Shown here in pieces: positions 16,908 to 25,556 of a stretch of DNA of 56,473 nucleotides. This DNA is from Bacteroidaceae bacterium (GTDB lineage Bacteria; Bacteroidota; Bacteroidia; Bacteroidales; Bacteroidaceae), in the NCBI GenBank assembly GCA_017535725.1, contig JAFXTO010000008.1:1-56473 (forward strand). Direction: 5' to 3'. The stretch's first letter is position 1, and every line of letters starts with the position of its first letter. The notes under the pieces were generated by a model that ran no database searches, was not told where the DNA came from, and worked only from the letters and a program-made list of their open reading frames with translations. Made by a program: the position numbers and the translations under genes.

Positions 16908-17909
16908 TTAGAACTTCACAACCACGTTGTCGAAGGCGAAATAAGCGGGGGTATTGAGGTAGGTAGTTCCTTCCCAAGTTGAGGAGTCGCTGCCTTTCAT
17001 GGTGAAGGTGAGCTTGTTGACTTCGCCCAGGCTGGTGAGGTCTACCGGCGTCCACTGCTTCAGCACTTCACCGTTGCGAGCCATATTTACCTTTACGGTC
17101 TTATCGTTATCGGCCGTGATAGTAAGTATAAGGGAATCACCTTCTTCTGTCAGATTTTTAGCATATTCATTTCCATAGTTTACAACGCCCAGCTCATAGG
17201 TGGTGTGGCCTATCTGCATGGACTTGATGAGGTGCTTCACACCTTCGGGGAACTGGATGGAGGCATCGCAGTACACGATGGCAAAGTTCTGGCTGTTGTT
17301 GCCCTCAGGAACAGACAGTTGATAATCAGGGGTGGCGTGTTCCTGAATATTGTGGTCGATGTAGTTGGAGACCACGACACCGCCTTCTGCAAAACCAGAA
17401 GAACCGCCGTAGGCAAAGGTTAACTTGCTAGAGAGGCCAGTAACTTCGTCAGTCCACAGGTAGTTGGCAGCCTCTTCTCCATAGATGAGATTGCAACCGT
17501 AGACCTGACTCGAAGGAATCCACTTGCTCCACTCGCTACCCTCGAAATTCAGGGTCTTCAGGTTTTCCCTTACAGTTACCTTGAACTCCTTGCGAGAAGT
17601 TCCAGCCGAGTTGGTCACACGAAGTACAATGATGTATTCGCCGTCGCTCTCGGGAGTATAGGTGAGGGTGGAATCGGTGCTGATAACTTTGTTGTCGATA
17701 CTCCACTCGTATTTGGTGTTCGCGTCAACATCCTTGTAGGTCGGAGAAATGGTGACGGTCTCGCCGTCAATGATAATCAGGTTCTCCACAGCCGCCTCGG
17801 TCGTGATGGTTGGCGGCACAGGTTCGGGCTCAGGGTCGTCACTGCTACATGCGTTAAACACAACCATACTCATCAGGAGCACGGCGAAGGACAAAAGATA
17901 CTTCTTCAT
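16908..17909 (-). CDS. DUF4465-like lipoprotein with Ig/PKD domain, candidate B12 binder
   Basis: I start the protein at MKKYLLSFAVLLMSMVVFNACSSDD (333 residues) because this gives a clean lipoprotein signal and lies downstream of the promoter. Residues 35-125 form a PKD/Ig-like domain (TVTISPTYKDVDANTKYEWSID, GEYIIVLRVTNSAGTSRKEF). Residues 130-333 (LNFEGSEWSKWIP, YGGSSGFAEGGVVVSNYID, YFAFDNVVVKF) match the DUF4465 sandwich pattern. Proteins of this architecture occur in Bacteroidota B12 loci, and the BtuH class of cobalamin-binding lipoproteins is a plausible match, from memory only. First gene of the six-gene uptake operon. Confidence 0.75.
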   Translation of the reverse strand: MKKYLLSFAVLLMSMVVFNACSSDDPEPEPVPPTITTEAAVENLIIIDGETVTISPTYKDVDANTKYEWSIDNKVISTDSTLTYTPESDGEYIIVLRVTNSAGTSRKEFKVTVRENLKTLNFEGSEWSKWIPSSQVYGCNLIYGEEAANYLWTDEVTGLSSKLTFAYGGSSGFAEGGVVVSNYIDHNIQEHATPDYQLSVPEGNNSQNFAIVYCDASIQFPEGVKHLIKSMQIGHTTYELGVVNYGNEYAKNLTEEGDSLILTITADNDKTVKVNMARNGEVLKQWTPVDLTSLGEVNKLTFTMKGSDSSTWEGTTYLNTPAYFAFDNVVVKF

Positions 17910-17969
17910 TTTGCTTTGTTTTTCTTTATGTTGAACATTAAGTTTTGAATCATTCTTGCTTTCGGGGCG

Positions 17970-18001
17970 CAAAGGTACTCCAACTTTCCGAGACAGACAA
18001 A
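17970..18001 (-). promoter_or_regulatory. Promoter of the B12-type uptake operon
   Basis: Minus-strand TACCTTTG (17970-17977) with TTTG (17998-18001) 20 nt upstream, full Bacteroidota consensus. The leader to the first ATG is only about 55-60 nt and shows no cobalamin riboswitch. Confidence 0.75.
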
Positions 18002-18046
18002 TTTTTCTCTGAAAAAATGGTTTGTGTGTACCTCATATTGCCTCCT

Positions 18047-19669
18047 CTATTTCGCAATCTTCAGCACAGGAGCAATCTTGTTGCAGGGCTTGGGCAGGTT
18101 GACCACCAGACCCTCGGCAGTCTGCTGTGCTTTCACCTTGCCGTAGCCCAAGAGGGTGACGCTGGTGATGCGTTTCCTAAAATTGGTGTTGTCCTTGGCC
18201 AGCGACTTCACCACCAGACGACCGTCCTCTGGCCAACCCATAGCGGTGACATAGAGGTGTTTAGGAGTCTGGTTGAAGCGAATGTCACGATAATCCATAT
18301 TTGAGAACTGTCCGTCGTTGAAGCCCTGGGCATTGATTTTAATGTCCTTCTCTGCCACGGGGCCTTCGCCGAACTTCACCCACGGGCGAGTACCGAAGAT
18401 GCTTTCGCCGTTGACAGTCATCCAAGCCTCGAGGTCATCCAGGATGACAGCTTCCTTCTCGTCGTAGGTGCCGTCGGCACGAAGTGGAATGGAGAGCAGC
18501 AGGTTGCCGTTCTTCGACACGATGTCTACCAGTTGCTTCACCACCGTTGCAGCACTCTTGTAATGACCGGCTTCGTAGATACTGGTGTTGTAGTGCCAGC
18601 CGCCGATGCAGTTGCATGTCTGCCACGGTTCGGGGATAATCTCATTGGGAGCGCCTCGCTCCACATCCCACGTCAGCGCCTTGCGCTGATCATCGCTCAG
18701 AATCTTGCCGAAGACCACGGCGCGGGGGTTCTTATTGTACATGTGAGCGGCAATCTTCATACCGCAGTCACTCAATGGATAAAAGGGCAACACGGTGACA
18801 TCGAAGTAAATAAGGTCAGGCTGGTAGCGGTTGATGGCATCCAGCGTGCGGTCGTAGAAATTGGTCACGAACTCCTGTGAGGGCGGGCAGGCTCCGTGGC
18901 TCCAGTCCCATTGTCCGTGACAGGCTCCGTTGTCCCACGAGCCCTTGCTCAGGGGGTGTGCCTGCTGGTAGAGCTGCTGGGGATCCAGTCCTTCCCACCA
19001 TTTGCCTTTGCCGTCTTCCTTTCGCAGGTTACCATCGTAATACACGCCAGCCTTCGGTCCTTCGAGGTCGTAGCGCTGAGAGGGTTCGTACCAGTTCCAC
19101 GCATGATCTGCATGGAACGAGATACCTAATGGCAGGCCTACCTTCTTGGCAGCCTTGGCCCATTCGTCCAGAATATCGCGCTTGGGACCGATATTCTGCG
19201 AGTTCCAAGGCTGATACTTGGAGTCCCAGAGGTCAAAGTTATCGTGGTGATTGCCCAAGGCAAAGAAGTACTGGGCGCCACACCGCTTGTATTTCTCAAC
19301 CAGGGCTTCCGGGTCCCACCGCTCGGCCTTGAACAGCGGCAGGATATCCTTGAAGCCAAATTCCGACGGATGACCGTAGTGCTCCACGTGGTACTTGTAC
19401 TCGCGGCCTCCTTCCATGTACATGGAACGCGCCATCCAGTCGCCAGTGCCTTCTACACACTGCGGTCCCCAGTGCGCCCAGATGCCGAACTTGGCATCGC
19501 GGAACCATTCAGGGGTCTGGTGGGTCTGAAGTGACTCCCAAGTGGGTTGGTACTGACCTGTCTGCATGGGCTCATGCTCTTCTGAAACGGGAATGCGATA
19601 CTGCTGTGCCGTCACAGACACAATGGTCAGCAAGGTGCTGAAGCTGAGGAAACTGATGAATCTTTTCAT
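18047..19669 (-). CDS. Secreted GH29 alpha-L-fucosidase
   Basis: I place the start at MKRFISFLSFSTLLTIVSVTAQQ (540 residues), a clear signal peptide, 7 nt after the esterase stop. GH29 motifs: WFRDAKFGIWAHWG, YFFALGNHHDNFDLWDS, GLPLGISFHADHAWNW, then LIYFDVTVLPFYP carrying the expected nucleophile Asp. VSKNGNLLLSIPLRADG closes the barrel and a sandwich domain follows. The bulky DVERGAPNEIIPEPWQT segment is typical of the family. It removes alpha-linked fucose from glycans. Third gene of an operon with a GH30 and a CE1-type esterase, so it probably trims plant cell-wall polysaccharide side chains. Confidence 0.88.
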   Translation of the reverse strand: MKRFISFLSFSTLLTIVSVTAQQYRIPVSEEHEPMQTGQYQPTWESLQTHQTPEWFRDAKFGIWAHWGPQCVEGTGDWMARSMYMEGGREYKYHVEHYGHPSEFGFKDILPLFKAERWDPEALVEKYKRCGAQYFFALGNHHDNFDLWDSKYQPWNSQNIGPKRDILDEWAKAAKKVGLPLGISFHADHAWNWYEPSQRYDLEGPKAGVYYDGNLRKEDGKGKWWEGLDPQQLYQQAHPLSKGSWDNGACHGQWDWSHGACPPSQEFVTNFYDRTLDAINRYQPDLIYFDVTVLPFYPLSDCGMKIAAHMYNKNPRAVVFGKILSDDQRKALTWDVERGAPNEIIPEPWQTCNCIGGWHYNTSIYEAGHYKSAATVVKQLVDIVSKNGNLLLSIPLRADGTYDEKEAVILDDLEAWMTVNGESIFGTRPWVKFGEGPVAEKDIKINAQGFNDGQFSNMDYRDIRFNQTPKHLYVTAMGWPEDGRLVVKSLAKDNTNFRKRITSVTLLGYGKVKAQQTAEGLVVNLPKPCNKIAPVLKIAK

Positions 19670-19676
19670 GTTTATG

Positions 19677-21059
19677 TTACTTGATGATGATTTTCTTTCC
19701 GTCTTTGATGATGAAGCCCTTCGTGGGATGGTTGATCTGCAGCCCGTCCAGCGTATAGCACAGGTCGTCAGACTTGGAGGTGCAGGGAACCATGGTGACA
19801 CCTACCGCTTCCTCATCGGTCAACGCATAAATACAAAGGTTGCTGATGGTGATTTCGTCGGCAGCGGTGGGACGCGTGAACGTGATTTTGTACTGTCCGA
19901 AGTTACTGTTGGTGATATCGAAATAGATAGTGGCATCCTCACCTACCGCAACGGTTGTATTAAACACCGACTTGGAGGGCTGCAGCCGCTGCAGTTTTAC
20001 GCCGACGGTTTTACCCGCCTCGCCTTCGGAATGAAAGCACAACTTGTAGTGACCATTGGTGAACTGGAGCGAAGGATAGACATTCTGGTTGGCATCGGTC
20101 TTGGAACCCTGACCGAAGGACAGAAGCGTCTTACCCGTATTGACCGTCCAGCCGTGCTCCTTGGGGTTGAAGCCCTCGGTCTCTAAACGAGGCATCCATT
20201 TCAAGGTGGTGTCGCAGGGGGTGTCGAGGGTGTACTTACGGAAGAACTTCCACATGGTGAGCGACGAGTTGCCATCCTCAGTATTTTGGGTGAAATCGTT
20301 GTGACCCATACCATCAATCTCGTAGTAAATATAAGGGAAGCTGCCTTCCATGGCCTCATAGATGCTCTTGTCGTACTTGCCCTTGACCGTCTTCTTCACA
20401 GGGACTGGGTTGGCACCCAAGCGGGCCACCATCTCATCCACAATCGTCGGCATCAGCCTGTAGCGCACAAAGTCGTCGTTCTTGCCGTGGATATGCAGGA
20501 AAGGCACTGGACGCTTGCCGACATGCCGCAGGTGGAACTCGTTGAGTGGGAAGCCGCTGATGGCGGCGAAAGCGGCAAAGACATCGCTGCAAGCGTTGGA
20601 CATCGCGTAGGTGTTCATGCCACCATTGGAGAATCCACAGCAATAGACGCGCCGGCGGTCTATCTCATAGTCCTCAACCAAGTCATCGATGATTGCCCGG
20701 AGGAAAGCAGCCTCGGCGTTGTCCTCTCCCGTGGCATCCCAGCCCGTGACGGTTCCTCCGAATACGGGGAAGTAGATGAGTTTGCCCTGCGGATAGGCCA
20801 CTATAAACTTCGCAGTGTCGGCAATCTCATTGAAGCGAGGGCTCTGGTCGTCCTTGCTGCCGCTGGCGCCATGCATGGCGATAACCAATGGAGCACCAGC
20901 CTTGCAACCCTTAGGCACGTAGAGGCGGTAGGAGCGCGTCTCGCCTCCAACGGTGATATCCACCGTCTGATCAATGGTTTTACTTGCTGCTTTTAGGCTT
21001 GCCACAGAGACGACAAATAGTGCCAGTGTGAGCCATGTTTCTGCAAATATCCGTTTCAT
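19677..21059 (-). CDS. Secreted CE1/LpqC-type esterase
   Basis: Protein of 460 residues with signal peptide ending SLKAASK. The alpha/beta-hydrolase part has the oxyanion segment PLVIAMHGASGSKDD, the nucleophile motif CCGFSNGGMN, an Asp in LHIHGKNDDFV and a His in DGMGHNDF. About residues 280-400 form a beta-rich extra domain. The last 25 residues (YTLDGLQINHPTKGFIIKDGKKIIIK) are the short sorting-tail-like ending frequent in Prevotella secreted enzymes. Family members act as feruloyl or acetyl esterases or polyester depolymerases. Next to a GH30 xylanase-type gene, a feruloyl or acetyl xylan esterase is the best guess. Confidence 0.82.
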   Translation of the reverse strand: MKRIFAETWLTLALFVVSVASLKAASKTIDQTVDITVGGETRSYRLYVPKGCKAGAPLVIAMHGASGSKDDQSPRFNEIADTAKFIVAYPQGKLIYFPVFGGTVTGWDATGEDNAEAAFLRAIIDDLVEDYEIDRRRVYCCGFSNGGMNTYAMSNACSDVFAAFAAISGFPLNEFHLRHVGKRPVPFLHIHGKNDDFVRYRLMPTIVDEMVARLGANPVPVKKTVKGKYDKSIYEAMEGSFPYIYYEIDGMGHNDFTQNTEDGNSSLTMWKFFRKYTLDTPCDTTLKWMPRLETEGFNPKEHGWTVNTGKTLLSFGQGSKTDANQNVYPSLQFTNGHYKLCFHSEGEAGKTVGVKLQRLQPSKSVFNTTVAVGEDATIYFDITNSNFGQYKITFTRPTAADEITISNLCIYALTDEEAVGVTMVPCTSKSDDLCYTLDGLQINHPTKGFIIKDGKKIIIK

Positions 21060-21131
21060 AAGTAGGTATTCAATATTAGTTTACATGATAATTAAAGGTG
21101 CATATCATGCCTCTTAGCTTCTCTTTGGCGC

Positions 21132-22652
21132 CTATTTGACAACAATCTTCTTGCCATTTTTCACATAAATGCCGGGACGGAGCGGACGAGTACCATCATA
21201 ACGCTGACCACGCAAGTCAAAATAATTACCCTGTGACCAGTTCCCATTGTCAGGTTGTTGGTTGGTTTGCTTGACCTCTTCGATGCCATTCTCATCCTTG
21301 GCAATCATGAAGATATAGGTGTTCAGGCTGCGGGCTGGCATTTCTACAACGAGGTTGTTGGTTGGTTCGTCGATGGTGATAGGCTTCTCCTGACAAAGAT
21401 TCTCGGTCTCATTGCCCGTTGACAATAGATGGGTGCCGCTTTTCACCTCGACAGGCAGTTTCAACTTCAGGTCGTAGGCCGTCTTGGTGGTGTCAATAGC
21501 CATCACAATAAGTGAGTCACCTTTGATGTATGCAGAAAACTCCATGGCAGCTTCCGATCCGGAGGACATTTCGCGTGAGGTAGTCAAGCGAGTGGAGCCG
21601 GTGACGTGCTTGGAGAAGTGGGACATCACGAAGGCGCGAGGCAGCAGCTTGTTCTTCTTGTTGTCTGTCCCGTACTTTGATTCACCAGTTCCTACGAAAG
21701 CCCAATGCGCGCGCATGTACCAATAAATATATCCTGTGCATCCAGCCATCATACATTCGTTAAGTTCCTCGGCAAAGAGAAGTTGTTCGTGCCAGTTGGG
21801 CAGACGATTACCGATATTGTCGGTCGACGAGTGTTCGGTCATCCAAACTTCCTTGCCGTACCTTTCGGCGAGGACGGCCGATTTCTTCATATAATCGAGG
21901 GGTGCATGGCCGTAGAGGTGTCCTGCCACGATGTCAATCTGCTCGCGACACGTTTTGTCTTGCATGAGCGGGTCGGTGTAGTTCTGAGTGAAGCCTAAGC
22001 TCTCGCCGCTAATCAGCTTGACCCCAGGATAAGTCTCGCGATCCAGCATATATGCATAGTTCTTGACAAGTTTGACCAAATCCTGAGGATCATAGAGACA
22101 GCCTGAATAGCTTACCCACCAGTCCGGCTCGTTTTGGATGGACACGGCATCCACTTTGACACCTTTGGACTTCATATATTTAAGATAGGAGTTCAGCCAG
22201 GGGAAGAATTTCTCATAACAGTCCTCACGCAGCTTGCCTTTTTGATTACCTTGACTATCGGCATTGCCACCCTGAGCCGTTCCGTTGGTCTTGTAATCAC
22301 CTGGAGGCGACCAGGGTGTTCCGAAGACGATACCGCCACGCTGCTTCACAATCTTGGCCGAAGGCACACAGCCCTGCCAATTGTAGTTGCTCCAAGCCGA
22401 GTTCTCATCGCCCTTGAAACTGGGAGAAATCTCCATACGCATGATGTTCAGACCAATCTGGGAGGTTGGACCGTAGAGCAGTTTGACGGGCTGAGTATCT
22501 GTTCCGTACGGGCACATGGCACCATCGCAACAAGCAGCACCGAAGCCTGTGATGGTCTGCTTGCGGGTTTTGTTCACCACTAAGGTGGTGGTTGCTGCCT
22601 GCATAGCTGTAGCCACAAACAGCATCACAAAAGGAATAATGAGCTTTTTCAT
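21132..22652 (-). CDS. Secreted GH30 glycoside hydrolase, probably xylanase
   Basis: I start at MKKLIIPFVMLFVATAMQAA (506 residues). The barrel shows TITGFGAACCD, GLNIMRMEISPS, GTPWSPPGDYKTN, the acid/base Glu in VSIQNEPDW and the nucleophile Glu in VWMTEHSS, then a beta-domain. The spacing and the SIQNEPDW motif fit GH30 xylanase-type members. The tail (YFDLRGQRYDGTRPLRPGIYVKNGKKIVVK) is again the Prevotella-type C-terminal ending, which suggests export by a type IX-like route or cell-surface retention. First gene of the GH30-esterase-fucosidase operon. Exact substrate is inferred, not shown. Confidence 0.85.
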   Translation of the reverse strand: MKKLIIPFVMLFVATAMQAATTTLVVNKTRKQTITGFGAACCDGAMCPYGTDTQPVKLLYGPTSQIGLNIMRMEISPSFKGDENSAWSNYNWQGCVPSAKIVKQRGGIVFGTPWSPPGDYKTNGTAQGGNADSQGNQKGKLREDCYEKFFPWLNSYLKYMKSKGVKVDAVSIQNEPDWWVSYSGCLYDPQDLVKLVKNYAYMLDRETYPGVKLISGESLGFTQNYTDPLMQDKTCREQIDIVAGHLYGHAPLDYMKKSAVLAERYGKEVWMTEHSSTDNIGNRLPNWHEQLLFAEELNECMMAGCTGYIYWYMRAHWAFVGTGESKYGTDNKKNKLLPRAFVMSHFSKHVTGSTRLTTSREMSSGSEAAMEFSAYIKGDSLIVMAIDTTKTAYDLKLKLPVEVKSGTHLLSTGNETENLCQEKPITIDEPTNNLVVEMPARSLNTYIFMIAKDENGIEEVKQTNQQPDNGNWSQGNYFDLRGQRYDGTRPLRPGIYVKNGKKIVVK

Positions 22653-22719
22653 TACGTAATACATTTCTTATGATTCGTATTTTATAGGTTAACGACCAAA
22701 TATCATCCAATTTCGGGCG

Positions 22720-22727
22720 CAAAGATA
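22720..22727 (-). promoter_or_regulatory. -7 box of the GH30 operon
   Basis: Minus-strand TATCTTTG followed by GCGCCCG, 68 nt before the chosen ATG. The -33 element is weak. Confidence 0.5.
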
Positions 22728-22951
22728 ACGAAAAATGTGCAACAAGAGAAATAAATCGTTGAACATTCTCGAAAATAGGTTTCATTCCAAATAAAAACTA
22801 CCCAACCGATATGTTTCATGATGTGTTCAGACCGAAAGAATGACCCAAAAAGGACGTTACAGAGAGAAAGAGAAGAATAAGGTAGGTTATGCCAGTTGGG
22901 CGGTAGAAAGAAAAAAGGTAGATATGCTACCTCAGGCGAATTAAGAAAGAA

Positions 22952-22978
22952 GGGGAAGCTGCGGTTTGCTGCTTCCCC
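22952..22978 (-). terminator. Terminator after tRNA-Met
   Basis: Hairpin of 11-nt arms GGGGAAGCAGC/GCAGCTTCCCC (minus strand, one mismatch) followed by TTCTTTCTT, 14 nt beyond the tRNA 3' end. Confidence 0.75.
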
Positions 22979-22991
22979 TTCAGGTGATGAG

Positions 22992-23064
22992 TTGCGGAGG
23001 TTGGACTCGAACCGACGACCTCCAGGTTATGAGCCTGGCGAGCTACCAACTGCTCCACTCCGCG
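22992..23064 (-). tRNA. tRNA-Met(CAU), initiator-like
   Basis: Folds as a complete cloverleaf of 73 nt: acceptor CGCGGAG/CTCCGCA, D arm GAGC/GCTC, anticodon stem CCAGG/CCTGG around CTCATAA, T loop TTCGAGT. Base 1 is C opposite A72, the unpaired end typical of bacterial initiator tRNA. Of the three G:C pairs next to the anticodon loop only two are G:C (29-41 is A:U), and the T stem has a C-A mismatch. The CCA end is not encoded. Confidence 0.92.
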
Positions 23065-23088
23065 ATGTTTGTTTCTCGTTTGCGGGTG

Positions 23089-23120
23089 CAAAGGTACGGC
23101 AAAAAAGCGAAACCGCCAAA
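23089..23120 (-). promoter_or_regulatory. Promoter of tRNA-Met
   Basis: Minus-strand TACCTTTG (23089-23096) with TTTG (23117-23120) exactly 20 nt upstream. The tRNA begins 25 nt downstream. Confidence 0.75.
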
Positions 23121-23188
23121 CTTTTCAGATAAAAAGTACAAGAAAAACGCATTTTTTGCACACTTGCGCAAAAAGTGAGTCCCTTTTC

Positions 23189-23219
23189 TTGGAGAAATCA
23201 GTGAAAACAGCTACTTTTG
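23189..23219 (+). promoter_or_regulatory. Promoter of the TetR gene
   Basis: TTG (23189-23191), 20 nt, TACTTTTG (23212-23219), 27 nt before the ATG. Confidence 0.6.
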
Positions 23220-23245
23220 CGCCGAAAAGTAGATTAATATTCATT

Positions 23246-23845
23246 ATGCCTCAACAAAAAACCAGACAACTGCTGACTGACGTAGCACGCCAGTTATTCG
23301 CACGACAAGGTTTCGAGAACACGACGATGAACGATATCGCCGAAGCTTCGGGTAAGGGCCGGCGCACACTCTACACTTATTTCAAGAGTAAGGATGAGGT
23401 CTATTCCGCAGTCATCAATGGTGAACTGACACGTATTTCATCAACCTTCCTCGCAGTGGCTCGAAAGCAGTTGCCCCCACTGGAAAAACTGGTGGAACTG
23501 ATGTTCGCACACCTGAGTCTGATGAAGGAGGCGGTGGAACGCAACGGAAACTTGCGTGCCGAGTTTTTCCGAAACATCTGGCAGGTGGAGCGCGTGCGTA
23601 AGAAATACGACAAGAAGGAACGCGATATCTTCGCCAAGATTCTGGTAGAAGGACAGCGAGAAGGCGTCTTCGACATCGAAAACATCGAACTTTATACCGA
23701 TATTATACAAGGGTGCGCGCGAGGACTGGAGGTGCCGTATATCTATGGGCGTCTGGGCAGTGGCATGAACATCGGAATCACCCGACCCATCGTCACCAAC
23801 CTCCTGCGAAAAGCACTGGGACGGGAGAGGAATCTGGTGTTGTGA
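23246..23845 (+). CDS. TetR/AcrR-family regulator
   Basis: Start chosen at ATG 23246 (MPQQKTRQLL), 27 nt from the promoter box; the longer open frame begins upstream of the promoter. Protein of 199 residues. The N-terminal helix-turn-helix reads ARQLFARQGFENTTMNDIAEASGKGRRTLYTYFKSKDEVYSAVI, textbook TetR. The C-terminal ligand domain is helical with no clear signature. It lies 88 nt before fabG on the same strand, an arrangement common in Bacteroidales, so it may sense acyl compounds and affect fatty-acid genes; this is inference. Confidence 0.9.
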   Translation: MPQQKTRQLLTDVARQLFARQGFENTTMNDIAEASGKGRRTLYTYFKSKDEVYSAVINGELTRISSTFLAVARKQLPPLEKLVELMFAHLSLMKEAVERNGNLRAEFFRNIWQVERVRKKYDKKERDIFAKILVEGQREGVFDIENIELYTDIIQGCARGLEVPYIYGRLGSGMNIGITRPIVTNLLRKALGRERNLVL

Positions 23846-23933
23846 ATGAATATGAAAAGTGAATAGTTAAGATTTGTTGTCGATAGTTCGACATTCAGAC
23901 ATTTTATAAATCTGTAACTTCGTTAATCAAAAT

Positions 23934-24671
23934 ATGAAACTATTAGAAGGAAAGACTGCGCTGATAACGGGCGCAGCACGGGGCATTGGCAAGGCCATCG
24001 CTCTGAGGTTCGCCTCCGAAGGCGCTAACATTGCATTCACAGATCTCGCAGTAAACGAGGAGACTCACGCTGAGATAGCAGCTTTGGGTGTCCAATGCAA
24101 GAGTTATGCTTCCAATGCAGCCGACTTTGCCGAAACGGATGCATTGGTGAAGCAGGTGCAACAGGACTTTGGAAGCATTGATGTACTCGTGAACAACGCC
24201 GGTATCACTAAGGACGGACTGATGCTACGCATGAGCGAGGCCCAATGGGACGCCGTGATTGGCGTGAACCTAAAATCGGCCTTCAACTTTATCCACGCCG
24301 TAGTGCCCATCATGATGCGGCAGCGCGGTGGTTCGATTATCAATATGGCCAGCGTCGTAGGTGTTCACGGCAATGCAGGTCAGGCCAACTACGCTGCTTC
24401 GAAGGCTGGTATGATAGCCCTCGCAAAAAGCATCGCTCAGGAGATGGGTCCCAAAGGAATCCGTGCCAACGCCATCGCTCCTGGCTTCATAGAAACCGCC
24501 ATGACTGCTCAGCTGTCAGAGGCCGTTCGTGAGGAATGGAAGAAAAAGATTCCTCTTCGTCGAGGTGGAACTCCTGAAGACGTGGCCAACGTAGCGCTCT
24601 TCCTCGCCTCCGACCTCAGTTCTTATGTCAGCGGGCAGGTCATCCAGATTGACGGCGGAATGAATATGTAA
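23934..24671 (+). CDS. fabG: 3-oxoacyl-[ACP] reductase FabG
   Basis: Protein of 245 residues, the standard length. Cofactor motif TGAARGIGKAIA, NNAGITKDGLMLRM, catalytic Ser in INMASVVG, Tyr and Lys in NYAASKAGMIALAKS, and the C-terminal VSGQVIQIDGGMNM. NADPH-dependent reduction of 3-oxoacyl-ACP in fatty-acid elongation. Follows a TetR gene. A 20-unit octamer array starts 4 nt after its stop codon. Confidence 0.95.
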   Translation: MKLLEGKTALITGAARGIGKAIALRFASEGANIAFTDLAVNEETHAEIAALGVQCKSYASNAADFAETDALVKQVQQDFGSIDVLVNNAGITKDGLMLRMSEAQWDAVIGVNLKSAFNFIHAVVPIMMRQRGGSIINMASVVGVHGNAGQANYAASKAGMIALAKSIAQEMGPKGIRANAIAPGFIETAMTAQLSEAVREEWKKKIPLRRGGTPEDVANVALFLASDLSSYVSGQVIQIDGGMNM

Positions 24672-24675
24672 TTTC

Positions 24676-24835
24676 GTTGACAAGTTGACGAGTTGACAAG
24701 TTGACGAGTTGACGAGTTGACAAGTTGATGAGTTGACGAGTTGACAAGTTGACGAGTTGACAAGTTGACAAGTTGACAAGTTGACAAGTTGACAAGTTGA
24801 CAAGTTGACGAGTTGACAAGTTGACGAGTTGAAAA
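24676..24835. repeat. Array of 20 octamers GTTGACRA
   Basis: Twenty consecutive 8-bp units from 24676 to 24835 with no phase error: mostly GTTGACAA or GTTGACGA, one GTTGATGA and a last GTTGAAAA. Because 8 and 3 share no factor, TGA falls in every reading frame every 24 nt in this orientation. The array fills the space between fabG and the RluA-type gene. Confidence 0.95.
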
Positions 24836-24848
24836 TGAGGATTGAGAA

Positions 24849-25544
24849 TTGAAAGTTCTCTACGAAGATAATCATGTTATCATCGTCTCGAAGAGTGCGG
24901 GCGAGATTGTCCAAGGGGACAAGACTGGCGACACCCCACTCTCCGAGACGGTGAAATCGTATATTAAGGAGAAGTACCAGAAGCCTGGCAACGTGTTTCT
25001 GGGTGTCGTCCATCGTCTGGATCGCCCTGTTAGTGGCGTGGTGATATTCGCAAGAACTAGTAAGGCGCTGGCGCGACTTAACGAAATGTTTCGGACGGGT
25101 GCAGTGCAGAAGACCTACTGGGCGCTGGTGCAGAACCTTCCTCGAGAGGAAGAGGCCACGCTGACACACTACCTTGTTCGCAACGAACAGAAAAACAAAT
25201 CCTTCGCCTATTCTACCGAACGGTCTGGGGCTAAGAAAGCCGTTCTCGACTACCGCGTCATCGGCCACACAGACCGCTACCACCTCCTCGAAGTGCATCT
25301 CCACACGGGTCGTCACCATCAGATTCGCTGCCAGTTAGCAGCTATGGGCTGTCCCATCCGAGGCGATCTGAAATATGGTGCGGCCCGCAGCAACCCGGAT
25401 GGCAGCATCAGCTTGCATGCCCGCAGCATCCGCTTCGAGCATCCCGTTTCGCATCAGATAATAGAAGTTGTAGCCCCCTGCCCTACCGAGGGGCCTTGGC
25501 TCGCCTTTACAAAACCTGAGGAAAGCCAATCTCAGGAAACTTGA
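24849..25544 (+). CDS. RluA-family pseudouridine synthase
   Basis: Protein of 231 residues. Catalytic motif VVHRLDRPVSGVVIFARTS with the conserved Asp; KTYWALVQ, HLHTGRHHQIRCQLAAMGCPIRGDLKYGA complete the family signature. No S4 domain, so it is a short RluA type that modifies rRNA or tRNA uridine; the exact site is unknown. The only start fitting the motif spacing is TTG at 24849; no ATG occurs in frame upstream of the conserved LYEDNHVIIVSK. The start is 13 nt behind the octamer array, and no promoter box was seen, so it may depend on fabG transcription. Confidence 0.87.
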   Translation: MKVLYEDNHVIIVSKSAGEIVQGDKTGDTPLSETVKSYIKEKYQKPGNVFLGVVHRLDRPVSGVVIFARTSKALARLNEMFRTGAVQKTYWALVQNLPREEEATLTHYLVRNEQKNKSFAYSTERSGAKKAVLDYRVIGHTDRYHLLEVHLHTGRHHQIRCQLAAMGCPIRGDLKYGAARSNPDGSISLHARSIRFEHPVSHQIIEVVAPCPTEGPWLAFTKPEESQSQET

Positions 25545-25556
25545 ACACGCTCTTAT

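Noticed and set aside
17910-18050. Cobalamin riboswitch before the uptake operon
   Set aside because: The leader after the promoter is about 60 nt and has no B12-box-like sequence.
24676-24835. CRISPR array
   Set aside because: Units are 8 bp with no unique spacers and no cas genes nearby; tandem repeat instead.
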